Origin: Desulfuromonas sp. DDH964
GTDB lineage: Bacteria > Desulfobacterota > Desulfuromonadia > Desulfuromonadales > DDH964
Direction of reading: 5' to 3'
NCBI RefSeq assembly: GCF_001611275.1
Contig: NZ_CP015080.1
Location: 930,001 to 994,000 of the forward strand
DNA: 64,000 bases
In this document: positions 19,735-29,171 of the stretch, in pieces
Position numbering within the stretch: the stretch's first letter is position 1
Layout of the letters: each line of letters opens with the position of its first letter
The notes under the pieces: generated by a model
The model's database searches: none
Seen by the model: only the letters and a program-made list of their open reading frames with translations
What the model was told of the DNA's origin: nothing
Program-made: the position numbers and the translations under genes

Positions 19735-21495
19735 ATGTCGTTTACCGGCGACCTGGAACACCTTCCTATTGTTGACATCATTCAGCTGCTGCATGCGGCC
19801 CGCAAATCGGGGACCCTCACGGTACATAACAGCAAGGGGGACAACCAGCTGGTCTTTCGCGACGGCTTCATCGTCAGCGCCAACAATTCCCGCAACAACG
19901 TCCGCATCGGCCGCATCCTCCTCGAAATCAACGCCATCAAGGAAGCCGACCTCGAACAGGCCCTCGCATTTCAGAAGGCGGCCGGCGCCGATCGCAAGCC
20001 GCTGGTTACGACCCTGATCGAGCGTGGCCTGGTGGCGAAGGAAGATGCCTTCAAGGGACTCGAAATCCTCATCGAGAAGACCGTCCTCGAGATCCTGATC
20101 TGGAAGGAAGGGAGCTTCACCTTCGATGTTGACGTGGTCAATGTCGCGGACGAGTACCGCTACATCCCCGAGAAGATGAAGAAGGAGATCAACCTAAACA
20201 GCCAGAATGTGCTGATGGAGGCATTGCGGCTCTACGACGAAAAGAAACGGGACGGCGAACTCGAAACCGAATTCGAGGAAGAAGAGGCGAGCCTCCCGGT
20301 ACTTGCCGCGGCCGCGCCGGTGGCGGCCGGCCCGGAAATTTCCGCCGACATTCTCGGCCTGGCCGACATCGACAAGCTGGAACGGAAAATCCCCGATGTC
20401 TTCATCGGACTCGCCGATCCCGAACCCGACCCGTTGGCCGACCTGCAGCAGCGGCTGGCGGAGAACGCTCCCGATTTGCCGCCGGCGGAGCGGGAAGAAA
20501 TCGCCGGGCTGCTCGCGCCGCTGCTGGCCGCTTCCGGGCAGGAGAAGGGCGCCGGGGGCGCCACGGTGATTCTCTTCAGTGCCGACCCGCTCCTCGGCCA
20601 GGCCCTGACGCTTCTTTGTAAACAGGATGGCCTGCTGGTCTTCGCTACCGACGAAGTCCAGGACCTCGACATGATGCTGGCCCGTTCTCTCGGCAAGGGA
20701 ATGCGGCCGCTGCTGGTCTTCGATCGCCCGGCCGCGGACGGTCCCTTCGCCGCCGGGGCCCTGGATGCGCTGCGCCGCCGTTTGCGGGACGAGGCCCCCC
20801 AGGCCTCCTGTGTCCAGCTGGTTGCCCCCGGGGACGCCGCGGCGGTCTATGCCGCCCATGCCACTGGCGCCCGGCTGACCCTGCCGCGCCCTGTTCCGGA
20901 AGGGGACGGCGCCGGATTTGGCAGGGCCTTCAATCGCTTCGTCCGGACCCTGGTGGTCGCCCTGCAGGACTGGTCGCGGGAGAGTGGCGAAGGGAAGGTG
21001 ATGGCCCTGACCCAAGCCTGTTGCAGTTTGCGAGAGCTGGGTGAACCACGCGAGGTCGCCCTCAGCCTGCTCCGCTTCGTCTCCGGTCTCTGCCCCCGCG
21101 CCCTGATCCTGGTGGTCGGCCAGGGCGAGCTGGTGATCGATCGCGGTATCGGCCTGGCCGGAGGGGACGAGGCGCTGACCGGGAGTCGCTTTGCGATTAC
21201 GGACGATTCGCTCCTCGCCACGGTCGCTGCCGGCGGACGCCCCTTCTTCGGGCCGGCCGCGGACCCCTGCCTCGCCGACCAGTTGCAACGCCTTCTCGGG
21301 CCGCCGGCGACACCCCAGGTTCTGCTCCTGCCGGTCCTCAGCTTCGGCAAGGCGCGGTTTCTGATCTACGCCGATTTTGCCGATGGTGCCAATACCCCTA
21401 TCCCGCTCCCCCTTTGCGAGATTCTCGCTGTCACGGGGGGGCTGGTGCTGGAAAACGCTCTGTATCGGAAAAAATTACAGAAAGGTTCACTCTAG
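19735..21495 (+). CDS. DUF4388 (PatA-like) signalling protein
   Basis: 586 residues. Residues 3-150 form a DUF4388 domain (FTGDLEHLPIVDIIQLLHAARKSG..., a hallmark), common in delta-proteobacterial signalling and gliding/twitching proteins. After an acidic linker (about 178-195), residues 276-405 look like a receiver-type alpha/beta domain without a clear phospho-acceptor, and the C-terminal 160 residues resemble a GAF-like sensor. Only 42 bp separate it from pilT, in the same direction, so a role in pilus control is plausible. The ribosome site before the ATG is weak. Confidence 0.72.
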   Translation: MSFTGDLEHLPIVDIIQLLHAARKSGTLTVHNSKGDNQLVFRDGFIVSANNSRNNVRIGRILLEINAIKEADLEQALAFQKAAGADRKPLVTTLIERGLVAKEDAFKGLEILIEKTVLEILIWKEGSFTFDVDVVNVADEYRYIPEKMKKEINLNSQNVLMEALRLYDEKKRDGELETEFEEEEASLPVLAAAAPVAAGPEISADILGLADIDKLERKIPDVFIGLADPEPDPLADLQQRLAENAPDLPPAEREEIAGLLAPLLAASGQEKGAGGATVILFSADPLLGQALTLLCKQDGLLVFATDEVQDLDMMLARSLGKGMRPLLVFDRPAADGPFAAGALDALRRRLRDEAPQASCVQLVAPGDAAAVYAAHATGARLTLPRPVPEGDGAGFGRAFNRFVRTLVVALQDWSRESGEGKVMALTQACCSLRELGEPREVALSLLRFVSGLCPRALILVVGQGELVIDRGIGLAGGDEALTGSRFAITDDSLLATVAAGGRPFFGPAADPCLADQLQRLLGPPATPQVLLLPVLSFGKARFLIYADFADGANTPIPLPLCEILAVTGGLVLENALYRKKLQKGSL

Positions 21496-21537
21496 ACCCC
21501 TGCGGGGTGGGTCGTCTACTTTTCACGAGGTCTTGCC

Positions 21538-22608
21538 ATGGATGCCGCCAAACTGAACCAGATCCTGGAAATTGCATTCGAAAAACGGGTCTCCGATGTC
21601 CATTTCGAGGTCGACAACCCGCCGATCTTCCGCGGCCGCGGCCAGCTGATCCGCGCCAAGTTGCCCAACCTGACCGCCGAGGACACCGAGTTTATTGCCG
21701 CGACCATTCTCGCCCACAATCGCCGCGAGCTCGGCGCCGACTTCCGCGAGCAGGACGCCTCCTATGCCCTGGCCAACGGTGGCCGCTTCCGGGTCAGCCT
21801 CTTCCGCCAGCGCGGGGTTATCGGCATCGTCATGCGCGTCATCCCGCCCCGGGTCGGCACCTTCAAGGAACTCAACCTGCCGGCGGTGCTCGGCAAGATC
21901 GCCTGCGCACCCAACGGCCTGATTCTGGTCACCGGACCGACCGGTAACGGTAAGTCGACCACCCTCGCCTCGATGCTGCGCTTCCTCAATGAGAACTTCA
22001 CCCACAACATCATCACCGTCGAGGACCCGATCGAATTCCTCTTCACCTCCAACAAGAGCTGCATCGTCCAGCGCGAGGTCGGCCTCGATACCGACAGCTT
22101 CAGCGTCGCCCTCAAGACCGCCCTGCGCATGGACCCCGACGTCATCATGGTCGGCGAGATGCGGGACACCGAGACCATCGACGCCTGCCTCAAGGCGGCC
22201 GAGACCGGCCACCTGGTCTTCTCCACCCTCCATTCCCCCAACGCCACCTCGGCCATCAACCGCGTCCTCGGCAGTTTCCCCCCCGAGTCGCAGGAGATCG
22301 TCCGCCAGCGCCTCGCCGACTGCCTGGTGGCGACGGTGTCACTGCGCCTGGTCAAGGACAAGAGCGGTGAGGCGATCCTGCCGGTGGTCGAAGTAATGCG
22401 TTCCACCACCACCATCCAGGCCTGCATCCGCGAGGGGCGGCTGGAGGAGATTGAGAAGAACGTCGAGAAGGGGCGCGACCAGTACAACATGCAGACCATG
22501 GACCAGCACCTGGTCGAGCTCTGCAAGCGCGGTATCGTCGCCATTGAGGAGGCAAAGCGCATCTCCCGTTCTACCGATCTCGAGCGCAAACTGATGATGG
22601 AGGGGTAA
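21538..22608 (+). CDS. pilT: Type IV pilus retraction ATPase (PilT family)
   Basis: 356-residue hexameric ATPase that disassembles type IV pili at the inner membrane. An N-terminal PAS-like domain is followed by Walker A GPTGNGKSTT (133-142), an Asp box (ITVEDPIEF), Walker B (DVIMVGEMRDTET) and the His box (TGHLVFSTLHS). Length is nearer PilT than PilU. Related bacteria carry several pilT paralogues; this copy is not in a pil gene cluster, so which paralogue it is cannot be stated. Paired with the DUF4388 gene upstream. Confidence 0.88.
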   Translation: MDAAKLNQILEIAFEKRVSDVHFEVDNPPIFRGRGQLIRAKLPNLTAEDTEFIAATILAHNRRELGADFREQDASYALANGGRFRVSLFRQRGVIGIVMRVIPPRVGTFKELNLPAVLGKIACAPNGLILVTGPTGNGKSTTLASMLRFLNENFTHNIITVEDPIEFLFTSNKSCIVQREVGLDTDSFSVALKTALRMDPDVIMVGEMRDTETIDACLKAAETGHLVFSTLHSPNATSAINRVLGSFPPESQEIVRQRLADCLVATVSLRLVKDKSGEAILPVVEVMRSTTTIQACIREGRLEEIEKNVEKGRDQYNMQTMDQHLVELCKRGIVAIEEAKRISRSTDLERKLMMEG

Positions 22609-22636
22609 GGCAGCACGGAAGGCTGATTTCAGAAAG

Positions 22637-22666
22637 AGCAAGGGCGGCTAATTGGCCGCCCTTGCT
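22637..22666. terminator. Bidirectional terminator between pilT and srkA
   Basis: GCAAGGGCGGC / GCCGCCCTTGC, 11-bp stem, loop TAATTG, located between two converging genes. T tracts on both sides are short. Confidence 0.6.
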
Positions 22667-22686
22667 TCGTCAGAGACAATTTTGAT

Positions 22687-23667
22687 CTAGGGCAGTTCCA
22701 GGGGCGGCTCGACCAGGGCGGCCAGCTGCTCGCGCAGGGCGAGGATCTGTTCCCCCCAGTAACGCGGGGTGTTGAACCAGGGGAAGTGGTGGGGGAAGGC
22801 GGGGTCGTCCCAGCGCCGCGCCAACCAGGCGCTGTAGTGGAGCAGGCGCAGCGCGCGCAACGCCTCGATCAGGCGCAGCTCGCGGGGGTGAAAGTCGTGG
22901 AATTCGCTGTAGCCGTCGATGATTTCGGCGAGCTGCGCCGTCTGCCGCTGGCGGTCGCCGGAGAGCATCAGCCAGATATCCTGGATCGCCGGCGCCATCC
23001 GCGCGTCGTCGAGATCGACCAGATGCGGGGCACCGTCGCGCCAGAGGACGTTGCCGGCGTGACAGTCGCCGTGAGTCCGGATAAAGCGTGGCTTGACGGC
23101 GGCGAAGAGTTCTTCTATGGAGAGGAGCAGATCGTCGCTCAGCGCCCGGTAGTTGGCCTGGTATTCGGCGGGGACAAAATCCTCCAGGAGCAGGGCGACG
23201 CTCTCGCGGCCGAAGCTGAGGCTGTCCAGCTGCGGCCGGTGGGTAAAGGGACGGATCGCCCCGACGGCGTGCAGGCGTCCCAGTAGCCGGCCCATGATCA
23301 GCAGGTTGTCGAGGTTGTCGAACTCGGGAGCGTGCCCCCCCTGGCGCGGGCTGAGGGAGAAGGCGAAGCCGCCATACTGGAAGAGGGTTTCGCCGTCCCT
23401 GACCAGGGGCGCCACCACCGGCAGTTCGTGCTCGGCCAGTTCCAGGGTGAACAGGTGTTCCTCCCGCAGCTGGGCGTCAGACCAGCGTCCTGGCCGGTAG
23501 AACTTGGCGATCAGGGGAGGCGCGTCTTCGACGCCGACCTGGTAGACCCGGTTTTCATAACTGTTCAGGGCGAGAATGCGACAGTCGCAACGGTAGCCGC
23601 AGCTTTCCACCGCGGTCATGACCAGGTCGGGGGTCAGACTCTGATAGGGATGGCCGGCACGGGTCAT
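22687..23667 (-). CDS. srkA: Stress-response kinase A (YihE/RdoA family)
   Basis: 326-residue aminoglycoside-phosphotransferase-fold Ser/Thr kinase. The catalytic loop HGDCHAGNVLWRDG and the metal-binding HLVDLDDARM are intact; LNSYENRVYQV in the N-lobe is typical of SrkA. E. coli SrkA (328 aa) protects against stress-induced death downstream of Cpx. The start at 23667 (MTRAGHPYQSL) aligns with E. coli; a longer open frame upstream has no family similarity. No clear ribosome site is visible at this ATG. Confidence 0.85.
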   Translation of the reverse strand: MTRAGHPYQSLTPDLVMTAVESCGYRCDCRILALNSYENRVYQVGVEDAPPLIAKFYRPGRWSDAQLREEHLFTLELAEHELPVVAPLVRDGETLFQYGGFAFSLSPRQGGHAPEFDNLDNLLIMGRLLGRLHAVGAIRPFTHRPQLDSLSFGRESVALLLEDFVPAEYQANYRALSDDLLLSIEELFAAVKPRFIRTHGDCHAGNVLWRDGAPHLVDLDDARMAPAIQDIWLMLSGDRQRQTAQLAEIIDGYSEFHDFHPRELRLIEALRALRLLHYSAWLARRWDDPAFPHHFPWFNTPRYWGEQILALREQLAALVEPPLELP

Positions 23668-23907
23668 GGCCGACCGGAAGTGAGAGGGTAGAATGGCATC
23701 ATCGTCGTCCTTGCTGGCCGCAGCCGGGAAGATGAAATAAGAGTTGCTGTTTCCTTCCGCAGGTTGACCGTCGGTGGTGAATTCCCACCATACCCCCGTG
23801 CCGACCCTGCTGGCAAGCCTTGCATCGGGTGGTTGCTGCAATCCCCGTGCTGAAAGAGCATCCCTGCCGGCGGCAGGTTATTGACAAGCGCTTACTGCTG
23901 ACCGAAA

Positions 23908-24747
23908 ATGACCGCCATGGATGAACTGCACGCCCAGCTCCCCCTCGGCAAACCGACCGACTACGCTGCCGACTACGACCCCCGGCTGCTCTGCCCGGTG
24001 CCGCGCCACAACAAGCGTGCGGAGCTTGGCCTGGCCGGCGACCTTCCCTTCGGCGGCTGCGACCTCTGGACCGCCTACGAACTCTCCTGGCTCGACCCCC
24101 GGGGGAAGCCGGTGGTGGCGATGGGGGAGTTCCGTTTCCCCTGCACCTCCCCGCAGCTGATCGAGTCCAAGTCCCTCAAGCTTTACCTCAATTCCCTCAA
24201 CCAGGCCCGTTTCGCCAACCTCGAGGAGGTGCGCCAGCTGCTTGCCGCCGATCTGCAGCAGGCGGCCGGGGCGCCGGTGGCGGTGGCGCTCTTTGCCGCT
24301 CCCGGCTTCGCCGGCCGCGAGCTGGCGCTGCTGCCGGGGCGCTGTATCGACGATCTCGAAATCGAGATCGCAACCTATGAACTCAGCCCGCAGCTCCTCG
24401 CCGGGGCGGCCGACCCCGGCCAGGTGGTGGACGAGGAGCTGCACAGTCACCTGCTCAAGAGCAACTGCCTGGTCACCCGCCAGCCCGACTGGGGGAGCGT
24501 CCTGATCCGCTACCGGGGGGGGCGCATCGACCCGGCGGCGCTGCTGCGCTACCTGGTCTCCTTTCGCCGCCACAACGAGTTTCACGAACAGTGCGTCGAG
24601 CGGATCTTCGTCGATCTGCAACGCTACTGCTGCCCCGAGCAGCTGACGGTCTACGCCCGCTACACCCGCCGCGGTGGCCTCGATATCAACCCCTTTCGCA
24701 GCAATTTTGAGGCTGAGGTGCCGAACCTGCGGCTGGCCCGCCAATAA
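23908..24747 (+). CDS. queF: NADPH-dependent preQ0 reductase (queuosine pathway)
   Basis: 279-residue QueF of the long, bimodular E. coli type. It reduces the nitrile of preQ0 to preQ1. The NADPH-binding motif [11 protein letters not shown] is at 86-96, and the nucleophile that forms the thioimide is Cys187 in [16 protein letters not shown]. Start is Met1 or Met4; neither has a strong ribosome site. Other queuosine genes are not in the window. Confidence 0.93.
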   Translation: MTAMDELHAQLPLGKPTDYAADYDPRLLCPVPRHNKRAELGLAGDLPFGGCDLWTAYELSWLDPRGKPVVAMGEFRFPCTSPQLIESKSLKLYLNSLNQARFANLEEVRQLLAADLQQAAGAPVAVALFAAPGFAGRELALLPGRCIDDLEIEIATYELSPQLLAGAADPGQVVDEELHSHLLKSNCLVTRQPDWGSVLIRYRGGRIDPAALLRYLVSFRRHNEFHEQCVERIFVDLQRYCCPEQLTVYARYTRRGGLDINPFRSNFEAEVPNLRLARQ

Positions 24748-24761
24748 CGGATTACTCGCCC

Positions 24762-24814
24762 GTAAAACGCGACAAGGGACCGGCTGCTGCAGCCGGTCCC
24801 TTGTCGCGTTTTAC
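24762..24814. terminator. Strong bidirectional terminator
   Basis: A perfect 24-bp stem with a 5-base loop (GCTGC). The arms begin GTAAAACGCGAC and end GTCGCGTTTTAC, giving T tracts on both strands between converging queF and the Bax-inhibitor gene. Confidence 0.88.
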
Positions 24815-24827
24815 CGAATGGCGCGGT

Positions 24828-25523
24828 CTAACGCCTGCGGCCGAAGACTCGCAGCAGCAGCAGGAAGAGGTTGACGAAATCGAGATAGAGGGTCAGCGCA
24901 CCGAGAATGGCCGCCTTGCGATGCTCCGCGCCGCTCAGGCCGGCAGCGCCCAGGTTCTTGATCTTCTGGGTGTCGTAGGCGGTCAGGCCGACAAAGATGA
25001 AGATGCCGAGATAGGTGGTGACCCAGTAGATCATGGCGCTTTGCAGCCAGAGGTTGACGAGCGAAGCGAGCAGGAAGCCGACCAGGCCCATGAAGAAGAA
25101 GCTCCCCCAGGAGCTGAGATCGCGCTTTGTCAGGTAACCGTAAAGGCTCATGGCGCCGAAGGTGCCGGCGGTGACGAAGAAGGCGCTGGCGATGGAGCTG
25201 CTGGTGTAGGCGAGGAAGATGGCGGCGAAGGTGACGCCGGAGAGGGCCGAGTAGAGCAGAAAGAGGCCGGTGGCAGCCGTCGCGCTGAGGCGGCGGATGG
25301 CGGCGGAGAGGGCGATGACGAGGCCGAATTCGGCGATGATCAGGCCAAAGAAGACGAGCCGGTTGCCGAAAACCAGCTGCAGCATGGCCTGGCTCGAAGC
25401 GGTAAAGAGGGCGACCACGGCGGTGAGGCCGAGACCGGCGGTCATCCAGCCGTAGACGCTGGTGAGAAAGCTGCTGGCGCTGGTGACGGTCGGACGGGCA
25501 GTGGCGGGAAACGGGTGTTCCAC
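24828..25523 (-). CDS. Bax inhibitor-1/YccA family membrane protein
   Basis: 231 residues with seven predicted membrane segments from residue 20 onward, and the family ending TLYLDFVNLFLLLLRVFG. YccA-type proteins modulate the FtsH protease in E. coli; BsYetJ relatives leak calcium. I chose a GTG start at 25523 because AGGAGG lies seven bases upstream. The longer open frame extends into the promoter region and has no family similarity. Confidence 0.88.
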   Translation of the reverse strand: MEHPFPATARPTVTSASSFLTSVYGWMTAGLGLTAVVALFTASSQAMLQLVFGNRLVFFGLIIAEFGLVIALSAAIRRLSATAATGLFLLYSALSGVTFAAIFLAYTSSSIASAFFVTAGTFGAMSLYGYLTKRDLSSWGSFFFMGLVGFLLASLVNLWLQSAMIYWVTTYLGIFIFVGLTAYDTQKIKNLGAAGLSGAEHRKAAILGALTLYLDFVNLFLLLLRVFGRRR

Positions 25524-25689
25524 GATGAATCCTCCTGGGTGACGGTTGGCGCTGCGCTGCGAGTATAGCAGCAGCGGCCTGGCGAAGGGAACCGGAATCG
25601 GACCGGCTGCCCGGGCTTGACCGCGACGGTTGGTGCGGGTATCTCTAAGGTAGGGCTGCGGGTGAAGCTGGCGCGGTCGGGGAGGATGC

Positions 25690-26730
25690 ATGGCCGAAAC
25701 GATGCGAGGCATGCTGCTGGAGCGGATCGTATCCCTGGCGGACTGTTCGGAACCGCTGCGGCTGGTGGAGTGGCCAATTCCGGACCCTGGCCCGGGCGAG
25801 GTGCGGGTCGCGGTCACTGTCTGCGGGGTATGCCATACCGAACTCGACGAGGTCGAGGGGCGCACCCCGCCGCCGCGGCTCCCCGTCATCCCCGGGCACC
25901 AGGCGGTCGGTCGCGTCGACCGGCTCGGCGCCGGGGTGACCGACCTCGCCGTTGGCAGCCGGGTCGGTGTCGCCTGGATTCATTCCGCCTGCGGGAACTG
26001 TTCCTGGTGCCGCGAAGGGCGGGAAAATCTCTGCCCTGAATTTCGCGCCACCGGTCGCGATGCCGACGGTGGTTACGCCGAGTATCTGGTAGTCCCCGCT
26101 CCCTTCGTTCACCCGATCCCCGACGCGCTTGGCGATGCCACGGCCGCGCCGCTCCTCTGTGCCGGGGCGATCGGCTATCGCTCGCTGCGCCTGGCCGCAC
26201 TCACCGGCACGGCCCCCCTCGGTCTGACCGGGTTCGGCGCCTCCGCCCACCTGGTTCTGAAACTGGTACGTCATCTCCATCCGCAGCTGCCGGTTTTCGT
26301 CTTTGCCCGCAGCGCCGAAGAGCAGCAGTTTGCCCGCGATCTCGGCGCGGCCTGGGCAGGAGGGACGGAGGCGCCGCCACCCGAGCCGATGCAGGCGGTC
26401 ATCGATACGACCCCGGTCTGGCGTCCGGTGGTCGCGGCGCTGCGCCATCTCGCCCCGGGTGGGCGGCTGGTGATCAACGCCATTCGCAAGGAGGAGGGCG
26501 ATCGCGAGCTGCTGGCCGGTCTCGACTACCCGCGCGACCTCTGGCTGGAGAAGGAGATTCGCAGCGTCGCCAATGTCACCCGCGCCGATGTGCGCGAGTT
26601 TTTGGCCCTGGCCGCCCGCGTGCCGATCCACCCGGCCTGCAGCGAATACCCGTTGGCGGCGGCGAATCAGGCGCTGCAGGAATTGAAGGCGGGAAAGATC
26701 CGCGGCGCCAAGGTGCTGCGGATCGGGTGA
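25690..26730 (+). CDS. Zinc-dependent alcohol dehydrogenase
   Basis: 346-residue medium-chain dehydrogenase. Catalytic zinc ligands are visible as VCGVCHTE and PGHQAVG, and the structural zinc loop as CGNCSWCREGRENLC. The cofactor loop reads GLTGFGASAH, closest to AdhA-like propanol-preferring enzymes that lack a strict GxGxxG. Substrate not predictable. GGGAGGATGC precedes the ATG. Divergent from the YccA-family gene, convergent with the MshEN-receiver gene. Confidence 0.86.
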   Translation: MAETMRGMLLERIVSLADCSEPLRLVEWPIPDPGPGEVRVAVTVCGVCHTELDEVEGRTPPPRLPVIPGHQAVGRVDRLGAGVTDLAVGSRVGVAWIHSACGNCSWCREGRENLCPEFRATGRDADGGYAEYLVVPAPFVHPIPDALGDATAAPLLCAGAIGYRSLRLAALTGTAPLGLTGFGASAHLVLKLVRHLHPQLPVFVFARSAEEQQFARDLGAAWAGGTEAPPPEPMQAVIDTTPVWRPVVAALRHLAPGGRLVINAIRKEEGDRELLAGLDYPRDLWLEKEIRSVANVTRADVREFLALAARVPIHPACSEYPLAAANQALQELKAGKIRGAKVLRIG

Positions 26731-26747
26731 CGCTGGCGGGATGGTGA

Positions 26748-27614
26748 TCAGAAGAGGCGGTACTGGTGCTCGTAGAAGTGAAAGGCGCGTTTGACCCGGG
26801 CCAGCACCGAGCCGGCGGTGAAGGGCTTGAAGATGACATCGAAAAAGCCGGTCTGAAAGGCCTTGAGTTCGTCTTCCTCGCTCTTGGCCTTGCCGGTGAT
26901 CATGATCACCGGGATGAAACTGGTCTCGGGAATGTTCTGCAGCGCTCCGAGCAGGCCGTAACCGTTGAGCAGCGGCATCTCGAGGTCGGAGATGATGACA
27001 TGCGGGCTCTGGGCGATCACCTGCTTGAATGCTTCCATGCCATCCTTGGCCTTGAGAACCCGGTAGCCGGCGCCGCTGAGGATATCGCCAAGCATGGTAC
27101 GGATCAGCTTGTCGTCATCGACGACCAGGACGGTGCGCTCGCTGGGGCGGGTCGCCCCCTTGTTCAGGTAGCGGTAACAGATCGCCTCGCGGATATCCTG
27201 CTTGGTGGCGACAAAGGGGACGATCTCCATGCCGGTATCGGCAGCCAGGTTCTCGATGACGCGGTTGTCGGCGGGGTCGGCCATTGCCACTGCCAGGCGT
27301 CCCCCCTCGCTCTTGATCGGGAAGATGAGGTGCTGCATGGCGACCTCGACCGGGATCATCTCGAGGACGGCGTTATCGACCTTGATGCGGGGGAGATTGG
27401 GAAGGAGGCGGCAGTCGTACTGGGTGGCGAGGGCAATGGCCAGTTCCTCACCGGTGATCAGCTCGAGATCCTCGAGTACGCTGCCGAAGCGCCGCCCGAG
27501 CTGCCGGGAACGTTCCAGAATCCGCTCCCGGGTCTTCTCGCTGATAATGCCCTGTTCGACGAAGATTTCGCCGAGGGTCCGGCGGGGTTCCTTGGCGGGC
27601 GGCGTTTCGCTCAT
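26748..27614 (-). CDS. MshEN (c-di-GMP-binding) domain fused to a receiver
   Basis: 288 residues. Residues 12-65 hold two tandem MshEN-like motifs (LGEIFVEQGIIS... and FGSVLEDLELIT...ALATQ), the c-di-GMP-binding N-domain of MshE/GspE ATPases, here without the ATPase. A receiver follows from about 162, with the acidic triad at 166-168, phospho-acceptor Asp210, Thr240 and Lys263. The protein could therefore integrate phosphorylation with c-di-GMP. In motif 1 the usual Arg is replaced by Thr, so nucleotide binding needs testing. It lies 139 bp upstream (in transcription order) of nothing similar; the next minus-strand gene at 27754 is another receiver and may share its transcript. Confidence 0.83.
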   Translation of the reverse strand: MSETPPAKEPRRTLGEIFVEQGIISEKTRERILERSRQLGRRFGSVLEDLELITGEELAIALATQYDCRLLPNLPRIKVDNAVLEMIPVEVAMQHLIFPIKSEGGRLAVAMADPADNRVIENLAADTGMEIVPFVATKQDIREAICYRYLNKGATRPSERTVLVVDDDKLIRTMLGDILSGAGYRVLKAKDGMEAFKQVIAQSPHVIISDLEMPLLNGYGLLGALQNIPETSFIPVIMITGKAKSEEDELKAFQTGFFDVIFKPFTAGSVLARVKRAFHFYEHQYRLF

Positions 27615-27753
27615 GGTTCAGACTCCGTCGGCGCGAAAAGGGCGCCTGCCTGCGTGGCGGCGCGGTTGCCTGAGCAAAGATAACGATTTCACCCGGAACT
27701 GTCAACGCAGGGCTTGCGGCGGCGTAGACCGGTCGCCAACGCGGGCGCGCAGC

Positions 27754-28158
27754 TCAGATCCGGCATTTGAGCTGCAGCGCGCTGAAAACCATGTCGAGGA
27801 CCTCCTTCTGCCGGGCCTCGTGCTTGTTGAGGACGGCGAGACAGCTCCCCATCGGGAAGCGCTGGTGGAGGTAGTCGGCATCACGGGCGGAGAGGATGAT
27901 GATCCGGCGCTTGTCGAGCCCTTTTTCGGTGGCGTAGGCAAGGATCTTGCTGCCGTCGATGCCGGGCATCTCGAGATCGACCAGCAGCAGGTCGAGGTCG
28001 GGGGTGATCGCCGCCAGACCGCGCAGCGGATCGGGGCAGGTCTCGATGACCAGATCCGGGCAGCGGCCGGCGACATAGTCGCGCAGGAACTGGAGAAAGA
28101 TCCGGTCATCATCAATAATCAGGACTTTGTGCATGGAGTCGATCCCGTCGTCAGCCAT
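27754..28158 (-). CDS. Single-domain response regulator (CheY-like)
   Basis: 134 residues: acidic triad IIDDDR, phospho-acceptor in LLLVDLEMPG, Ser in IILSARD, and Lys in VLNKHE in place of the usual KPF. No output domain. The start may be the ATG at 28158 (after GGGGGG) or the ATG at 28134, directly before HKVLIIDDD. Same direction as, and 139 bp upstream of, the MshEN-receiver gene, so they may work together. Confidence 0.8.
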   Translation of the reverse strand: MADDGIDSMHKVLIIDDDRIFLQFLRDYVAGRCPDLVIETCPDPLRGLAAITPDLDLLLVDLEMPGIDGSKILAYATEKGLDKRRIIILSARDADYLHQRFPMGSCLAVLNKHEARQKEVLDMVFSALQLKCRI

Positions 28159-28293
28159 TTCCCCCCGGCCCGAGTTGGGGCAAAATAGCCGATTCGGCCC
28201 GGCCTGTCAATTCCGGCGGAATCCGCTTGCCGGGAGGTGGCGGGTTGTGATAACAAGCGGGACGTCCCCCTTAAACCCGGCAAGGAGCCACCG

Positions 28294-28623
28294 ATGACTT
28301 ACATTTCCCCTTCCCAGTTTGCCAATGTCAGCGTGACATGCAAGGCCAATCTCTATTTTGACGGCCGGGTTGTCAGCCATTCCCTGACCTTCGCCGACGG
28401 CAGCCGCAAGACCCTCGGCCTGATCTATCCCGGCAGCTACCGTTTCAATACCGAGGCCGCGGAGAAGATGGAAATCATCTCCGGCAGTTGCCGGGTCAGG
28501 ATCGGTGGCCAGGAGAAATGGATCGGTTTTGCCGCCGGCACCTGGTTCGAGGTTCCGGGGAATTCCTCCTTCGAGATCGCCGTCGAGGAGGGCATAACCG
28601 AATATGTCTGCTCTTTTGTCTGA
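28294..28623 (+). CDS. ppnP: Pyrimidine/purine nucleoside phosphorylase (PpnP, DUF1255)
   Basis: 109-residue cupin-fold enzyme. The match to PpnP is strong: GRVVSHSLTFADGSRKTLG, SGSCRVRIGG, and the closing SFEIAVEEGITEYVCSF. PpnP splits many nucleosides into base and ribose-1-phosphate. The ATG at 28294 has CAAGGAG eight bases upstream. Confidence 0.92.
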   Translation: MTYISPSQFANVSVTCKANLYFDGRVVSHSLTFADGSRKTLGLIYPGSYRFNTEAAEKMEIISGSCRVRIGGQEKWIGFAAGTWFEVPGNSSFEIAVEEGITEYVCSFV

Positions 28624-28645
28624 GCCGGCCGCCACGGGAGGGAGC

Positions 28646-28966
28646 ATGACCAGCGAGGAGTTGCGCCGATTTGACGGCCGCGATGGCCGCCAGGCCCTGG
28701 TTGCCGTCAACGGCAAGGTCTACGATGTCACGGCCAGCGCGCGCTGGCCTGACGGCCTGCACGAGGGGCTGCACGCCGCCGGCGCCGATCTCAGCGCAGC
28801 GCTCTTGACAGCGCCCCATGTTCGTGCCGTGATCGAACGCTTTCCGGTGGTCGGTGAACTGGTGGATCCGCTGCCGGCGGCCCCCTCCCGGTTATCACCG
28901 CTCCTCCTGGCCGCGGTCCTGGTGCTGGTGGTTGCCGTCCTGTTGCTGGTCTATTTCCTGCGCTGA
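28646..28966 (+). CDS. Cytochrome b5-like domain protein with C-terminal anchor
   Basis: 106 residues. Residues 3-75 fit the bacterial cytochrome-b5-like family (VNGKVYDVTASARW...GLHEGLHAAGADLSAAL...VIERFPVVGEL); the two His in HEGLHAAG are the candidate heme ligands. A C-terminal hydrophobic helix (LSPLLLAAVLVLVVAVLLLVYFL) anchors it in the membrane. GGGAGGG lies three bases before the chosen ATG. Its first codons follow the ppnP stop by 22 bases, so the two genes may be co-transcribed. Confidence 0.78.
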   Translation: MTSEELRRFDGRDGRQALVAVNGKVYDVTASARWPDGLHEGLHAAGADLSAALLTAPHVRAVIERFPVVGELVDPLPAAPSRLSPLLLAAVLVLVVAVLLLVYFLR

Positions 28967-29001
28967 GTTGCTCTGGCAACGGGCGTCGGCAGCTAATTCA
29001 C

Positions 29002-29030
29002 TTGACAGCAATGGGCGGCACTGCTAGTCT
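29002..29030 (+). promoter_or_regulatory. Sigma-70 promoter upstream of the helicase leader
   Basis: Perfect TTGACA (29002-29007), 17-base spacer, TAGTCT (29025-29030). Transcription would start near 29037. Confidence 0.65.
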
Positions 29031-29084
29031 TGCCCCCAAGTATCACCGCTCCCCGCAACGCATCGATGAAAATTACCCATCCTG

Positions 29085-29121
29085 CAGGCCCCGGTATACC
29101 GACCGGGGCCTGATTTTGTTG
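29085..29121 (+). terminator. Intrinsic terminator inside the helicase 5' leader
   Basis: CAGGCCCCGGT / ACCGGGGCCTG, an 11-bp perfect stem with a 6-base loop, followed by ATTTTGTTG. It lies downstream of the promoter at 29002 and 51 bases before the helicase ATG, so it ends a transcript of about 85 nt unless read through. It may be an attenuator or the end of a small RNA. Confidence 0.7.
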
Positions 29122-29171
29122 CGGCTTTACCCCACGCTTTCGGAGCTCTCCGGAAGCTTTGAAAGGGCACC

